DNA of 41,262 nt, taken from positions 1 through 41,262 of the forward strand of contig JBEIHY010000027.1 in NCBI GenBank assembly GCA_040381035.1, written 5' to 3'. Below the pieces are notes generated by a model that was given only the letters and a program-made list of their open reading frames with translations, had not been told where the DNA came from and did not search any database. Both the position numbers and the translations under genes were made by a program. This DNA is from REEB506 sp040381035. GTDB taxonomy: Bacteria > Pseudomonadota > Alphaproteobacteria > Caulobacterales > Aquidulcibacteraceae. Below, one piece after another: positions 1 to 8,628 of the stretch; the first letter of the stretch is position 1; the number at the start of each line of letters is the position of its first letter.

Positions 1-4
1 AAAA

Positions 5-26
5 TGGTGGTAGCCAGGTGGTAGCC
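5..26. repeat. Short direct repeat at the left edge
   Basis: Two copies of the 10-mer GGTGGTAGCC are separated by one base. They lie about 100 bases from the truncated tRNA-Arg. Nothing else is recognisable between the window edge and the tRNA fragment, and the unit may belong to whatever lies left of the window. Confidence 0.5.
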
Positions 27-123
27 GCGCATTTTCGCATAGCTCCAGGAAATTTGACTTGAGCGGAAAAATGCTTATAGATCATGGGGAAAGCGGCATT
101 CAAAGCGCGCGGATTTTGCCCCC

Positions 124-171
124 ACCTCTGCCTTCGGAGGGCAGCGCTCTATCCAGCTAAGCTACGGGTGC
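124..171 (-). pseudogene. 5' half of tRNA-Arg(CCG), truncated at the T arm
   Basis: Read on the minus strand from 171, the sequence gives an acceptor strand GCACCCG, a D arm (GCTT/GAGC around a GG-containing loop), a 5-bp anticodon stem CTGCC/GGCAG with loop CTCCGAA (anticodon CCG, arginine), and the start of a variable loop AGGT. At about nucleotide 47-48 the match to a tRNA stops. No T-arm (a GGTTCGAATCC-like stretch) and no CGGGTGC acceptor partner occur between there and the window edge. This is therefore half a tRNA gene. tRNA genes are classic integration sites, so the break may mark the end of an integrated element lying to the left, but no integrase is visible here. An intact tRNA-Arg(CCG) should exist elsewhere. 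Confidence 0.75.
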
Positions 172-260
172 GGCCGCTCGACCGGTACGGGAAATGTTGG
201 TGGGTTTCAACCGCGCCGGCCTTGGGCGCAGCGCATGGACGACGGGCGGGCCGGCCGCCG

Positions 261-1193
261 CTAGGGGCCCTCGACTGTAAAGCCCTTGGCGCGCAGCTTA
301 GCCTGCACGCTCTTGGGTCCGGCCAAATGGGCTGCGCCAACCGCAACAAACACCACACCGCGGCCTGCCATCAGCGTCGCGATCTGATCAGCCCAGGCGG
401 CGTTGCGGCGAGTTAGAAGAACGTCATAGGCGGCCGGGCCGACTTCGCGCATTTGCTCCTCCAGCATGCGGCTGAGAGCTGCGACGTCGCCGCGCGCCCA
501 GGCGCGGTCCATCTTGCCATCGGCATTTTCACCGGACTCGATCTGGCGCAGAGTTGCGCTGAGCATCCGCACTTGATCTGCCGCGCTAAGACTTGAGAGA
601 AATCCGATCTGCTGATCGGCAGTTTCAAAATAGCGCCGCGCCAGCCCGCGTTTATCGGCTTCGGCTTCCAGGATGGTTTCAACGCCGAAGGCCGGATCAT
701 AGCCGCGACGGCTGAGATCGGCGAGGGCGATCTGCAAACTTGCCAGCCAAGGCTGCGCGCGCGACATACCAGCGGGCGGGATATTTAACTGCGCCAATAC
801 GCGGGTTAAGCGCTTCGCGTCGGCGGGCGGCAATTTCGCTTCCAAAGTCGGCCCTGCGAGATCGAGGCCGCGTTCCGCGACGACCCGACCAACGTCTTGG
901 GCCGCGGCCGGGCTGGTCGGCGTTTCCAGATAGAGAAGCTCGGCCTTGACGAAGGCGGCCTCAAACGCCGCGCTGCGCCAGGCAACATTGTCAGGCAACA
1001 GATGCACCGTGCCGAACAGATAGATCGTGGAATCGGAATCGCTTAGCCGCCAGATCGCCGGCCCGGCTTGCGCTTGGGATTCGAAGCGAGCCGGCGCCGG
1101 CGCAGGGTCCGGCGCCCGACATGACGGCAGCGTCAGCAGCGCAAATGCTGCAACCGCAAGCGCCGCCGCGCGCCGACAAAATCGCGCGATCAC
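261..1193 (-). CDS. TraB/GumN family protein (exported, probable lipoprotein)
   Basis: The 310-residue product starts with a hydrophobic signal segment (about residues 8-24) ending in LPSC, a non-standard lipobox with Cys25. The mature part has the TraB/GumN hallmarks: IYLFGTVHLLPD at about residues 57-68, a following acidic stretch (LYLETP), and a C-terminal GAAHLAGP motif near residue 285. Family members adopt a fold related to metal-dependent EreA/ChaN-type and TIKI proteins, but the bacterial substrate is unknown. The start is GTG at 1193, and GTGA overlaps the stop of the upstream DUF1838 gene, so the two are probably translationally coupled. Family assignment is firm; function is not known. 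Confidence 0.85.
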   Translation of the reverse strand: MIARFCRRAAALAVAAFALLTLPSCRAPDPAPAPARFESQAQAGPAIWRLSDSDSTIYLFGTVHLLPDNVAWRSAAFEAAFVKAELLYLETPTSPAAAQDVGRVVAERGLDLAGPTLEAKLPPADAKRLTRVLAQLNIPPAGMSRAQPWLASLQIALADLSRRGYDPAFGVETILEAEADKRGLARRYFETADQQIGFLSSLSAADQVRMLSATLRQIESGENADGKMDRAWARGDVAALSRMLEEQMREVGPAAYDVLLTRRNAAWADQIATLMAGRGVVFVAVGAAHLAGPKSVQAKLRAKGFTVEGP

Positions 1194-2110
1194 GGGCGTT
1201 GCGGCGCCTTGATCAGCCCATCGCGGACCTTCTTATAATAGGTCCAGCTGGTTTCATTGGGGCGTTTGTCGTCCAGCCGCGGGGGCGTGCGATATTCGGG
1301 ATAGTATTTCGCCACTTCGCTCTTCATCGTTTCCGACACCGCATCCCAGTTGCGCAACTTTGCGCCGGCGGTGTGGAAATACAAAACCCCTTCGCGAGAG
1401 CCCATTTTCATCCACGGCAGGAAATCAGAAATCCGCACCCAGCCGATCTTGGCGTCGGCGGAATTGACTTTCGGGTCGGTCAGATCGGTGGCCTGGCCCA
1501 TGAAATTGAACATCTCGGTGGCGTGATATTGGCCCCCGGCTTCATCCTGATACTCGCCGGCAAGCGGGTTCTTGTAGAACAGCGGGATGGTCGAGGTCAG
1601 GAACCATTTGTCGGCGATAATGTCGCCACCGAACTTGAACGGCGTGCCGTCCCGGTTCACCGGCCAAAATTCGCCATTCACCGGATCATTGGCGACGTGC
1701 AGCACATCAACCGTTTGGCCAGTCCAGGGATTGTTCCATTTCGACAGAACCTGATCGGTCTTTGGATCGAGATACAGAAGAATCTCGCGCGAGACGCTGC
1801 GCACGCCGGCGCCGCGTTTGGGATCGCTCACCTTACCGCAGGCGCGGACATTGATGCCCTCGACATTGAACAGCTTCTTGTCCGGCTCGCCGACTTTGCG
1901 GCTGAACACTTCACCCTTCCAATACCAAACGACCGGCTCGTCGTCGGTCATGGTGCACCAGATTTTACGCATCGCCGTGATGCCGCCATCAGGCGTCGTG
2001 ATGTCGATCGTTTCGGCCGGGCGCGCCGACGCGGGGCGAGCTTCAGCTGCCGGCGACAGCGCCGCCATTGCTGCAACTGCGAGGACGGATGTGAACAAGG
2101 CCAAGCGCAT
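1190..2110 (-). CDS. DUF1838 family exported protein
   Basis: This is a 306-residue protein with a clear signal peptide (residues 1-22, cleavage near AEA). The body shows DUF1838 features: WYWKGEVFS, a conserved NPWTG segment, WFLTSTIPLFYKNP and a C-terminal SWTYYKK. DUF1838 proteins are common in Alphaproteobacteria and have no established activity. ATG at 2110 is chosen because GGAAGG precedes it at good spacing and the signal peptide starts there; an upstream in-frame start at 2161 would add a non-hydrophobic extension. The gene ends in a 4-bp overlap with the TraB/GumN gene, which suggests a two-gene operon of exported proteins. Confidence 0.85.
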   Translation of the reverse strand: MRLALFTSVLAVAAMAALSPAAEARPASARPAETIDITTPDGGITAMRKIWCTMTDDEPVVWYWKGEVFSRKVGEPDKKLFNVEGINVRACGKVSDPKRGAGVRSVSREILLYLDPKTDQVLSKWNNPWTGQTVDVLHVANDPVNGEFWPVNRDGTPFKFGGDIIADKWFLTSTIPLFYKNPLAGEYQDEAGGQYHATEMFNFMGQATDLTDPKVNSADAKIGWVRISDFLPWMKMGSREGVLYFHTAGAKLRNWDAVSETMKSEVAKYYPEYRTPPRLDDKRPNETSWTYYKKVRDGLIKAPQRP

Positions 2111-2200
2111 CGGCGATCCTTCCGAGTATATCATTTCGCGCGACACTGATGGCACAGCCAATGCGCCACGGCCAGTGCGTCCGTCACGATACCGGCCTGA

Positions 2201-3064
2201 CTAAGGCGTGATGCCAACTGCCGCCAGTTTTTCGCGGACCGACCAGCCGCCCCCGCCCGGCCGGCGGATATTGTCGATCTTCCAGGCCCCGCTTTGTTCA
2301 ACCATCTCATAGACCAGCGTCTTGCCGATACCCATATTGGTGAAGCGCACGATCACCGCTGTAGACACCGGCTGGTAAGTCAGGTCCTGGAGCTGGAAAT
2401 CCTGGCCATCGACGACGGGATCGACGTCAAGCGCGGGCCCTTCTTCCGGAGGGGCGCGTTCGGCGGCCTTGCGCAACAAGGCGGCAAAATCCGGCGTGAC
2501 ACTCTCAAAGCTCGACAGCGGCTGGACCGGATTGCGTGGCGTGCTCTGCGCATAATGATCGTAGATCGCCTTGATGGGGGCAATCATCGCCTCCGCCGGT
2601 CCAACCGGCTTCACCGCATCAGCAACGATCCTGCGCAAATCGGTGAAGCCATAGCCGATATTGTCGATTTTCCAGGTCTGGCCATCGCGCAACATGGTGA
2701 AGACAACCTGCGTTGGCTGCCCATTGAGACGGAACCGCGCCGCAACCAAGGTCTTGCCAGGCGCCGCAGGGCCGGCGGCGGCGATATTGAGTTCGCTGAT
2801 ATCGCCATCCTGGGTCGAGGTCAGCGGATTGAAGTCAAACAAAGGCTCGTCCAACGTATTGCTCAAGGCCGTCGCGTCTGCCACCGCCTTGGCCAGATCA
2901 GCGGTATAAACACGCTCCACCTGCACCACCGGCCCGCCCGGCGCGGCAGGGACATAAGGCGCATAGAGCCCGCGCACGATTCCTTCCGGGCTATTCGGAT
3001 CCGGTTGGCACGCGCTCAGCGCCACCGCCGCCGCCAAAGCCGCGAAACCCCGCCAACTGTGCAT
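2201..3064 (-). CDS. Lipoprotein with two DUF3828-like units
   Basis: The product of 287 residues has a lipoprotein signal ending in LSAC near residue 19. The mature region contains two similar blocks. The first runs from IVRGLYAPYV to QTWKIDNIGYG and the second from IKAIYDHYAQ to GAWKIDNIRRP. Each ends in the same W-KIDNI strand that closes the DUF3828 (NTF2-like) fold, which suggests an internal duplication. ATG at 3064 is preferred over TTG at 3070 because GGAGGG lies eight bases upstream. No partner gene suggests a ligand; a periplasmic binding or structural role is inference. Confidence 0.75.
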   Translation of the reverse strand: MHSWRGFAALAAAVALSACQPDPNSPEGIVRGLYAPYVPAAPGGPVVQVERVYTADLAKAVADATALSNTLDEPLFDFNPLTSTQDGDISELNIAAAGPAAPGKTLVAARFRLNGQPTQVVFTMLRDGQTWKIDNIGYGFTDLRRIVADAVKPVGPAEAMIAPIKAIYDHYAQSTPRNPVQPLSSFESVTPDFAALLRKAAERAPPEEGPALDVDPVVDGQDFQLQDLTYQPVSTAVIVRFTNMGIGKTLVYEMVEQSGAWKIDNIRRPGGGGWSVREKLAAVGITP

Positions 3065-3162
3065 GTGCAAATCCCTCCGCTTTCAGACGATGTGGTACCG
3101 TGAACACCCAGGCAGCGCGAGGGGCCTTGCCGAAAAGGCGAGTAGGCGGGCATGAACGGATC

Positions 3163-3570
3163 ATGAGCTATTGGTCCCATATGGTTATCGAGCTGCGCCG
3201 CCGCCGTCGCAGCCTGGCGCGCGCGATCACCCCGCTGCGCGCCTCGTTCCTGGAGTTTCTGGTTTTTGCCGCGCTGGGCCTGACGCTGACCGGGCCATTC
3301 TTTCTCAGCCATCATTGGGACATTCGCATCCCGGCGCTGGTGATCGCAGCGTTTGTGGTCCTCTATTTGGTGCTGGACGCCCAGCGCCAAAAGCGCGCCG
3401 CCGCGGCGCCCAAGCGCAGCGACGATCTGATCGCGCTGGCGCTGTATCTGGCGCTGCCCTTTACCGCTTTGGCTGCCGCATGGGCCAGTCACCGGCCGGC
3501 CGAAATCGCCGGCCCGTTCAAGATCCCCGAGACGCCGCCAAAGGCAGTAACGGCCACCATCGTACCCTAG
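3163..3570 (+). CDS. Small membrane protein, unknown function
   Basis: The 135-residue product has an arginine-rich N-terminus (about residues 10-22), two adjacent hydrophobic segments (about 30-50 and 55-72), a basic Lys/Arg loop, and a third segment near residues 90-108. The soluble tail is short and Pro-rich. It resembles small cytoplasmic-membrane proteins with three helices, but I do not recognise a family. A GTG at 3100 would extend it by 21 residues. ATG at 3163 is preferred because the charged segment follows directly, though the ribosome site is weak for both. It converges on purA with 8 bp between the stops. Confidence 0.6.
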   Translation: MSYWSHMVIELRRRRRSLARAITPLRASFLEFLVFAALGLTLTGPFFLSHHWDIRIPALVIAAFVVLYLVLDAQRQKRAAAAPKRSDDLIALALYLALPFTALAAAWASHRPAEIAGPFKIPETPPKAVTATIVP

Positions 3571-3578
3571 CGCCGCGT

Positions 3579-4868
3579 TCAGCCCTGAAACGGGTCGCGC
3601 ATCAAGATCACGTCGTCGCGCTCGGGGCTGGTGGACACCAGCGCCGCCGGGCAGCCGATCAGCTCCTCGATGCGGCGGATATATTTGATCGCATTGGCCG
3701 GCAGATCGCGCGAGGAGCGCGCGCCGCGGGTGCTCTCGCTCCATCCCGGCAGCGATTCATAGACCGGCGTCACCGCCGCCTGCTCCTTCACGCCGGCTGG
3801 CAGATAATCGAGCATCCGTTCACCAAGCTTATAGCCAATGCACAGCTTCACTTCGTCCAGGCCGTCGAGAACATCGAGCTTGGTCAACGCCACCCCGTCA
3901 ATGCCGCTGATCGCCACATTCTGGCGCACCAACACGCTGTCAAACCAGCCGCAGCGGCGCGGCCGGCCGGTATTGGTGCCAAACTCGCGCCCCACGTCGC
4001 CAAGGCGTTGGCCGATCGCGTCGTGCAGTTCGGTTGGGAACGGGCCGCCGCCAACGCGGGTGGTATAGGCTTTCACCAACCCCAACACATAACTGATCGC
4101 CCGCGGCCCGAGCCCAGACCCCGCACTCGCCTGCCCGGCCACTGTATTCGACGACGTGACATACGGATAAGTGCCGTGATCGACGTCCAGCAGCGCGCCC
4201 TGCGCGCCTTCAAACAAGATCTTTTTGCTGTCGCGATAGGCGGCCTCCAAGACCCGCCATGCCGGTTGGGCGTAGGCGAGCACTTTGGGCGCAATCTCTA
4301 AGAGTTTGGCGCGCAAGTCGGCAACGTCAATCTCGGCCATGTCCAGACCGCGGCGCAAGGCATTGTGGTGAGCCAGAAGCCGACCGATTTTCCAGTCCAG
4401 CGCTTCGGCATCAGCGAGATCGCACACCCGGATCGCTCGACGACCGACCTTGTCCTCATAGGCCGGGCCGATCCCGCGGCGCGTCGTGCCAATCTGGGCC
4501 GCGCCCGCTTGCGCCTCGCGCGCAGCGTCGAGATCGCGGTGGAACGGCAGGATCAGGCAGGCTTGGTCCGACACGACCAGCCGCTCGACCGGCACGGCCA
4601 CGCCCTGGGCCTCGATCCGCGCGATCTCATCAACCAGCGCCCACGGATCAACCACCACGCCATTGCCGATGACGCTGAGCTTCTTTTGCACCAGCCCCGA
4701 GGGCAACAGCGCCAACTTGTAGGTCACGCCATCAACCACGAGCGTATGGCCGGCATTATGACCGCCTTGAAAGCGCACCACCACATCCGCCCGATGGCAC
4801 AGCCAGTCGACGATCTTTCCTTTTCCCTCGTCGCCCCATTGGGCGCCGACAACCACAACGGCCGACAT
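3579..4868 (-). CDS. purA: Adenylosuccinate synthetase
   Basis: PurA (429 residues) condenses IMP and aspartate with GTP to adenylosuccinate, the first committed step to AMP, in the cytoplasm. The N-terminal GAQWGDEGKGK glycine-rich loop, NGVVVDP, GTTRRGIGPAYEDK, the GALLDVDHGTYPYVTSSNT block and the C-terminal NTGRPRRCGWFD are all present, so it looks complete and active. ATG at 4868 is chosen because GGAAGGA precedes it; a TTG two codons upstream is less likely. The gene is monocistronic here, read divergently from the CelD-like gene across about 280 bp. Confidence 0.97.
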   Translation of the reverse strand: MSAVVVVGAQWGDEGKGKIVDWLCHRADVVVRFQGGHNAGHTLVVDGVTYKLALLPSGLVQKKLSVIGNGVVVDPWALVDEIARIEAQGVAVPVERLVVSDQACLILPFHRDLDAAREAQAGAAQIGTTRRGIGPAYEDKVGRRAIRVCDLADAEALDWKIGRLLAHHNALRRGLDMAEIDVADLRAKLLEIAPKVLAYAQPAWRVLEAAYRDSKKILFEGAQGALLDVDHGTYPYVTSSNTVAGQASAGSGLGPRAISYVLGLVKAYTTRVGGGPFPTELHDAIGQRLGDVGREFGTNTGRPRRCGWFDSVLVRQNVAISGIDGVALTKLDVLDGLDEVKLCIGYKLGERMLDYLPAGVKEQAAVTPVYESLPGWSESTRGARSSRDLPANAIKYIRRIEELIGCPAALVSTSPERDDVILMRDPFQG

Positions 4869-5148
4869 ACACAATCCTTCCGATCAAGGGCCGCGATACG
4901 CCACGAGACAGACGGGCGCAAGTCACGCGCGTCTGGCGTCAGCTTCGGCAAGCGCCGATCCGCGCCCGCCACTGTGCGCTTCACGCCGAACTGAACAAAC
5001 TGGCGCAATTTTCCCGTTTCACGCTCTTTCCCATATCAGGGGTGCGCAATGGGCGCATGTCTTTGTCTTGGGTCCTCGCTGTTTGTATGTGCTCGCGTGT
5101 TCGGTGATTTTTGTGCCGAGACGCCCGTCTGTGAACGACATTTCCCGG

Positions 5149-6315
5149 ATGCCGCTGACCCCTGCTGCGATTGCGCCCTACCGCGTCGACCTCATCGACA
5201 CAGCCGATGGGCTCGCTGCCCTTGCATCGGATTGGCGCCGGCTGGCTGATGATCCGGCCTGCGGAGTTGGATTTTTCCAGAGCTTTGAGTTTGCCCGCTT
5301 GGCCTTTGGCTGCGCGCTGACCAGCCAGGCTGGCCGGCCTTTGATTGCCGTGGCGCGCGACGCCGCTGGTGCTGTCGCTTTAATCTTGCCGCTGCTGGTG
5401 CGCCGCGGGCGTGGGATCAAGATCGCCAATTGGCTTGGCGGCGCCTTTGTCACCACCGGCGACGCGATTGCCCCGGCGCATGCCGACATCGCCGCCGCAG
5501 GCGCGGCCATCCGACACCGCCTGAAAACGGCTGGCGTCGCTGACCTGTTGCTCCTGCGCTATGTGCCGCACACCGCCCGCCTCGCCGATTGGTTGGGCAA
5601 CTGGGCAACCGCGCGCCTTGCCCAAGGCCCCGCCCCCTATCTGGCGCTGACCGCAGCGACCTATGCCAGCCTTTACGAAGCGCGAGTATCGAAGATAGAG
5701 CGCGGCAAGCGCGGCCGCAAGCGCCGCCGCCTGGCCGAGATCGGCCCGCTGCATTTGGATGTCGCCGCCGCCACGCCAGCGGCCGTAGCCGACCTGAAGG
5801 CGGGATTGGCGCTCAAGCGCGCCTGGGTCGCCGAGCGCGGACTGATCTCAGGCCAGTTGCACGATCCTTATGCTGACGCGCTCATGCTCGCCTGCGCCAG
5901 CGAGCATCCCGGCTTTGAGTGCCGCACCTTGCGCGCAGGCGATGAGTTGTTGAACTTCGTTATTGCGCTGCGCGGGCCGCGGCACGTGATTTACAATCTC
6001 ACCGTCTATAATCCCGCCTATGAGCGCTGGTCGCCCGGCTTGATCCATCTTGAAGATCAGATCGCCGCGTGGATGGCCCAAGGGCTGGAAGCGATCGATT
6101 TCGGCAACGGAATTAATCCTTACAAGATGGAATGGACCGATGTCGTGCGCACTCACAACGACTATGCGATGGCCCTGAACCTGGCCGGCCGCGCCTATAT
6201 CCACGCCACCCTTCATATCGCCCAGCCACTGATGCGGCGGGTCTATTATGGCCTGTCGAATGATATGCGGCGCAAGGCGTTGAGCGTGTTCAAAGCGATC
6301 ACGGGCGGCGGCTAA
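5149..6315 (+). CDS. CelD/BioF2-like GNAT acyltransferase
   Basis: About 388 residues. The C-terminal half shows the Acetyltransf_6 (CelD, FemAB-related) pattern: a lysine-rich KRGRKRRRL segment near residue 190, FVIALRGPRHVIYNLTVYNP, and the final LEAIDFGNGINPYKMEWTD signature. Members use acyl-CoA in polysaccharide or envelope modification, but the substrate here is unknown. No polysaccharide genes sit nearby. The start is uncertain: ATG at 5149, GTG at 5131 and TTG at 5068 are all in frame and none has a convincing ribosome site. 5149 fits the family's usual N-terminus. Confidence 0.8.
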   Translation: MPLTPAAIAPYRVDLIDTADGLAALASDWRRLADDPACGVGFFQSFEFARLAFGCALTSQAGRPLIAVARDAAGAVALILPLLVRRGRGIKIANWLGGAFVTTGDAIAPAHADIAAAGAAIRHRLKTAGVADLLLLRYVPHTARLADWLGNWATARLAQGPAPYLALTAATYASLYEARVSKIERGKRGRKRRRLAEIGPLHLDVAAATPAAVADLKAGLALKRAWVAERGLISGQLHDPYADALMLACASEHPGFECRTLRAGDELLNFVIALRGPRHVIYNLTVYNPAYERWSPGLIHLEDQIAAWMAQGLEAIDFGNGINPYKMEWTDVVRTHNDYAMALNLAGRAYIHATLHIAQPLMRRVYYGLSNDMRRKALSVFKAITGGG

Positions 6316-6387
6316 ACCGCAATCTGGAAAAGTGTTTGCAGTTTTGCGTGCGAATGCGGTCCAAACCCAACACCAAAGGTCTACACT

Positions 6388-6975
6388 TCAATCCAGCTTG
6401 AAGCTCAAACGCACACCGGCTTGATCGATGCCCTGGTTGCGGCCTTTGCCGAGAACCTGACCGTGGCTCAAATGCTCATAAACCAAAGCCAACCGCGCCG
6501 CCCCACGCACCGCGCGCGATACGCCCAGCGTGGTGTGAAACACGTCACGCGAGCTGTTGATGATCCGCCGTGCGCTGAATTGGGTGGCCTGCGGATCGCC
6601 GTTCGGGAATGGATTGACGCGCGCCGCATTGTGCCAGGCAACGCCAATCGCCGGCTCAAACGCCCAATCCCGGCCGAGCGGCACGCGCCAAGCCAAACCG
6701 GCGGCGACAAAACTTGTGTCACCGGCGGCATTGGCCGAAGCCATCACATAAGGCCGCGGCTGGCCCAGCCCACGGAGGAACCCGGGGCTCACAAAATGGG
6801 CGCCGATTTCAATATTCGGGCCCTGTTCTTTGCCAGCATTCTTCGGATCCGTGACTTGGATATTGTGCGCAACGAAGCTGACATAAACATCACTGAACGT
6901 GCCCGCCTGCGCGGGCGCAAACCCAAGCAAGCACGCCGCGCTCCCGACCGCCACCCAAACGCCTGTGCGCATCAT
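6388..6975 (-). CDS. PagL-like lipid A deacylase / acyloxyacyl hydrolase family
   Basis: The 195-residue protein has a signal peptide (cleavage near AQA, residue 24), then alternating beta-strand segments as in an eight-stranded outer-membrane barrel. The PagL signature appears as YEHLSHGQVLGKGRNQGID, with candidate catalytic His168 and Ser170. The acidic partner is not certain, and Asp184 is the nearest candidate. PagL removes the 3-O acyl chain of lipid A in the outer membrane. The protein ends in SFKLD rather than the usual terminal aromatic. ATG at 6975 follows AGGATCAAA at good spacing. Family assignment is good; lipid A deacylation in this organism is inferred. Confidence 0.78.
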   Translation of the reverse strand: MMRTGVWVAVGSAACLLGFAPAQAGTFSDVYVSFVAHNIQVTDPKNAGKEQGPNIEIGAHFVSPGFLRGLGQPRPYVMASANAAGDTSFVAAGLAWRVPLGRDWAFEPAIGVAWHNAARVNPFPNGDPQATQFSARRIINSSRDVFHTTLGVSRAVRGAARLALVYEHLSHGQVLGKGRNQGIDQAGVRLSFKLD

Positions 6976-7043
6976 TTTGATCCTATCCCCTGCCAGATCG
7001 CTAGCCGAATACGGCCGATTTGGCGAGGGGCAAGACGCTTGGG

Positions 7044-8624
7044 TCAGAACCTTAACACTTTAGCGTACTTCACCTGCGGCAAGGCTTTGATCGCGTTTTG
7101 GGTGGCGGTTTCGATGGCGCCGTCAACCCCGACCAGCGCGATCGCTTCTTCGCCTTGCGCCGTTCGGCCCAAATGGAATGTGGCGATGTTGACGTCGGCT
7201 TGGCCGAGCAGCGTGGCAAAGGCGCCGATGAAGCCGGGCTTATCCAGGTTGTTGACGTAAATCATGGTCGGCGCGAAGGCCGCGTCCAGCGCCATGCCTT
7301 TCACCTCCACGATCCGCGGCGCGCCAGCAACGACGCTGCCGGCCAGCGTGCGCCAGCCGCCGCCCGTCTTCACCTTGATGCGGATCAGGCTGTCATAAGT
7401 GGGCGAAACCTCGCGCTGGGTTTCGGCCAGCGGCACGCCGCGCTCTTTCAGCAAGGCCGGCGCTGAAACCATGTTGACGTCTTGCAGGAGCGGCCGCAGC
7501 AGGCCCGCCAGTGCAGCAGACGTCAGCGGCTTGGTGTTGAGACGGCTGACATCGCCCTCATACTCGATCTCCACGGCGTCCAGGCCATCATCGGCGATCT
7601 GGCCGGCAAAGGCGCCGAGCTTTTCGGCCAAGGCCGCAAACGGCTTCAGCTTCGGGGCCTCCTCGGCGCTGATCGAAGGCATGTTGAGCGCATTGGTGAC
7701 CGCCCCTGTGAGCAGATAATCGCTCATTTGTTCGGCCACCTGCAGCGCCACATTTTCCTGCGCTTCGCTGGTTGAGGCGCCCAAATGCGGCGTGGCGGTG
7801 AAGTTCGGCGCGCCGAAAAGAACATTCTCTTTCGCCGGCTCAACCGTGAATACGTCGAAAGCCGCAGCCCCCACATGGCCGCTGTCCAAGGCGGCGCGCA
7901 ACGCCGCCTCATCAACCAGCCCGCCGCGCGCCGCATTGACGATCATGACGCCCTTTTTGGTTTTGGCGATGGCTTCCGCAGAGAGAATGTTCTTGGTCTT
8001 TTCGGTCAAAGGCGTGTGCAGCGTGATGACATCGGCGCGCTTCAGAAGGTCCTCAAGCTCGACCTTCTCAACGCCGATTTCCAACGCCCGCTCCGGCGAC
8101 AGAAACGGGTCATAGGCAACGACCTTCATCTTCAAGCCAAGCCCGCGCTCGGCCACCAGCGCGCCGATATTGCCACACCCGATCACGCCAAGCGTTTTGG
8201 CGTAAAGCTCCACACCGTTGAAGCGGTTCTTCTCCCATTTGCCGGCCTGGGTGGAGGCGTCCGCCGCGCCGAGCTGGCGGGCGGCGGCGAACATGAGGGC
8301 GACGGCGTGTTCGGCGGTGGTGATGGCGTTGCCGAACGGCGTGTTCATCACCACAATGCCCTTCGCCGTGGCGGCGGGGATATCGACATTGTCGACGCCA
8401 ATGCCCGCGCGGCCGATCACTTTCAAATGGGTCGCCGCCGCGATGATATCGGCCTTAACCTTGGTCGCCGAACGGATCGCAAGCCCGTCATAATGGCCGA
8501 TCACCTCTTTTAGCTTGGCCGCATCCGGGCCAAGCTTTGGCTCAAAATCCACCTCGACCCCGCGCGAGCGGAAAATCTCAACAGCGGCTTCCGACAATTC
8601 ATCAGACACAAGCACTTTGGGCAT
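7044..8624 (-). CDS. serA: D-3-phosphoglycerate dehydrogenase
   Basis: SerA (526 residues) oxidises 3-phosphoglycerate with NAD to start serine synthesis. The long form is present: an N-terminal substrate domain with GRAGIGVDNVD, a Rossmann motif GVIGCGNIG near residues 146-154, NAARGGLVDE and the catalytic HLGAS segment. An intervening domain follows (about 320-450), then a C-terminal ACT domain (MIYVNNLDKPGFIG onward) that usually carries serine feedback control. ATG at 8624 is preferred because GGAG lies seven bases upstream; an in-frame start at 8660 would overlap the MazG-like gene. It follows that gene by only four bases. Confidence 0.97.
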   Translation of the reverse strand: MPKVLVSDELSEAAVEIFRSRGVEVDFEPKLGPDAAKLKEVIGHYDGLAIRSATKVKADIIAAATHLKVIGRAGIGVDNVDIPAATAKGIVVMNTPFGNAITTAEHAVALMFAAARQLGAADASTQAGKWEKNRFNGVELYAKTLGVIGCGNIGALVAERGLGLKMKVVAYDPFLSPERALEIGVEKVELEDLLKRADVITLHTPLTEKTKNILSAEAIAKTKKGVMIVNAARGGLVDEAALRAALDSGHVGAAAFDVFTVEPAKENVLFGAPNFTATPHLGASTSEAQENVALQVAEQMSDYLLTGAVTNALNMPSISAEEAPKLKPFAALAEKLGAFAGQIADDGLDAVEIEYEGDVSRLNTKPLTSAALAGLLRPLLQDVNMVSAPALLKERGVPLAETQREVSPTYDSLIRIKVKTGGGWRTLAGSVVAGAPRIVEVKGMALDAAFAPTMIYVNNLDKPGFIGAFATLLGQADVNIATFHLGRTAQGEEAIALVGVDGAIETATQNAIKALPQVKYAKVLRF

Positions 8625-8628
8625 GGGA

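Noticed and set aside
1121..2149. Long plus-strand open frame opposite the DUF1838 gene
   Set aside because: It mirrors the codon pattern of the real minus-strand gene, has no recognisable domain and no ribosome site. High GC makes such antisense frames common.
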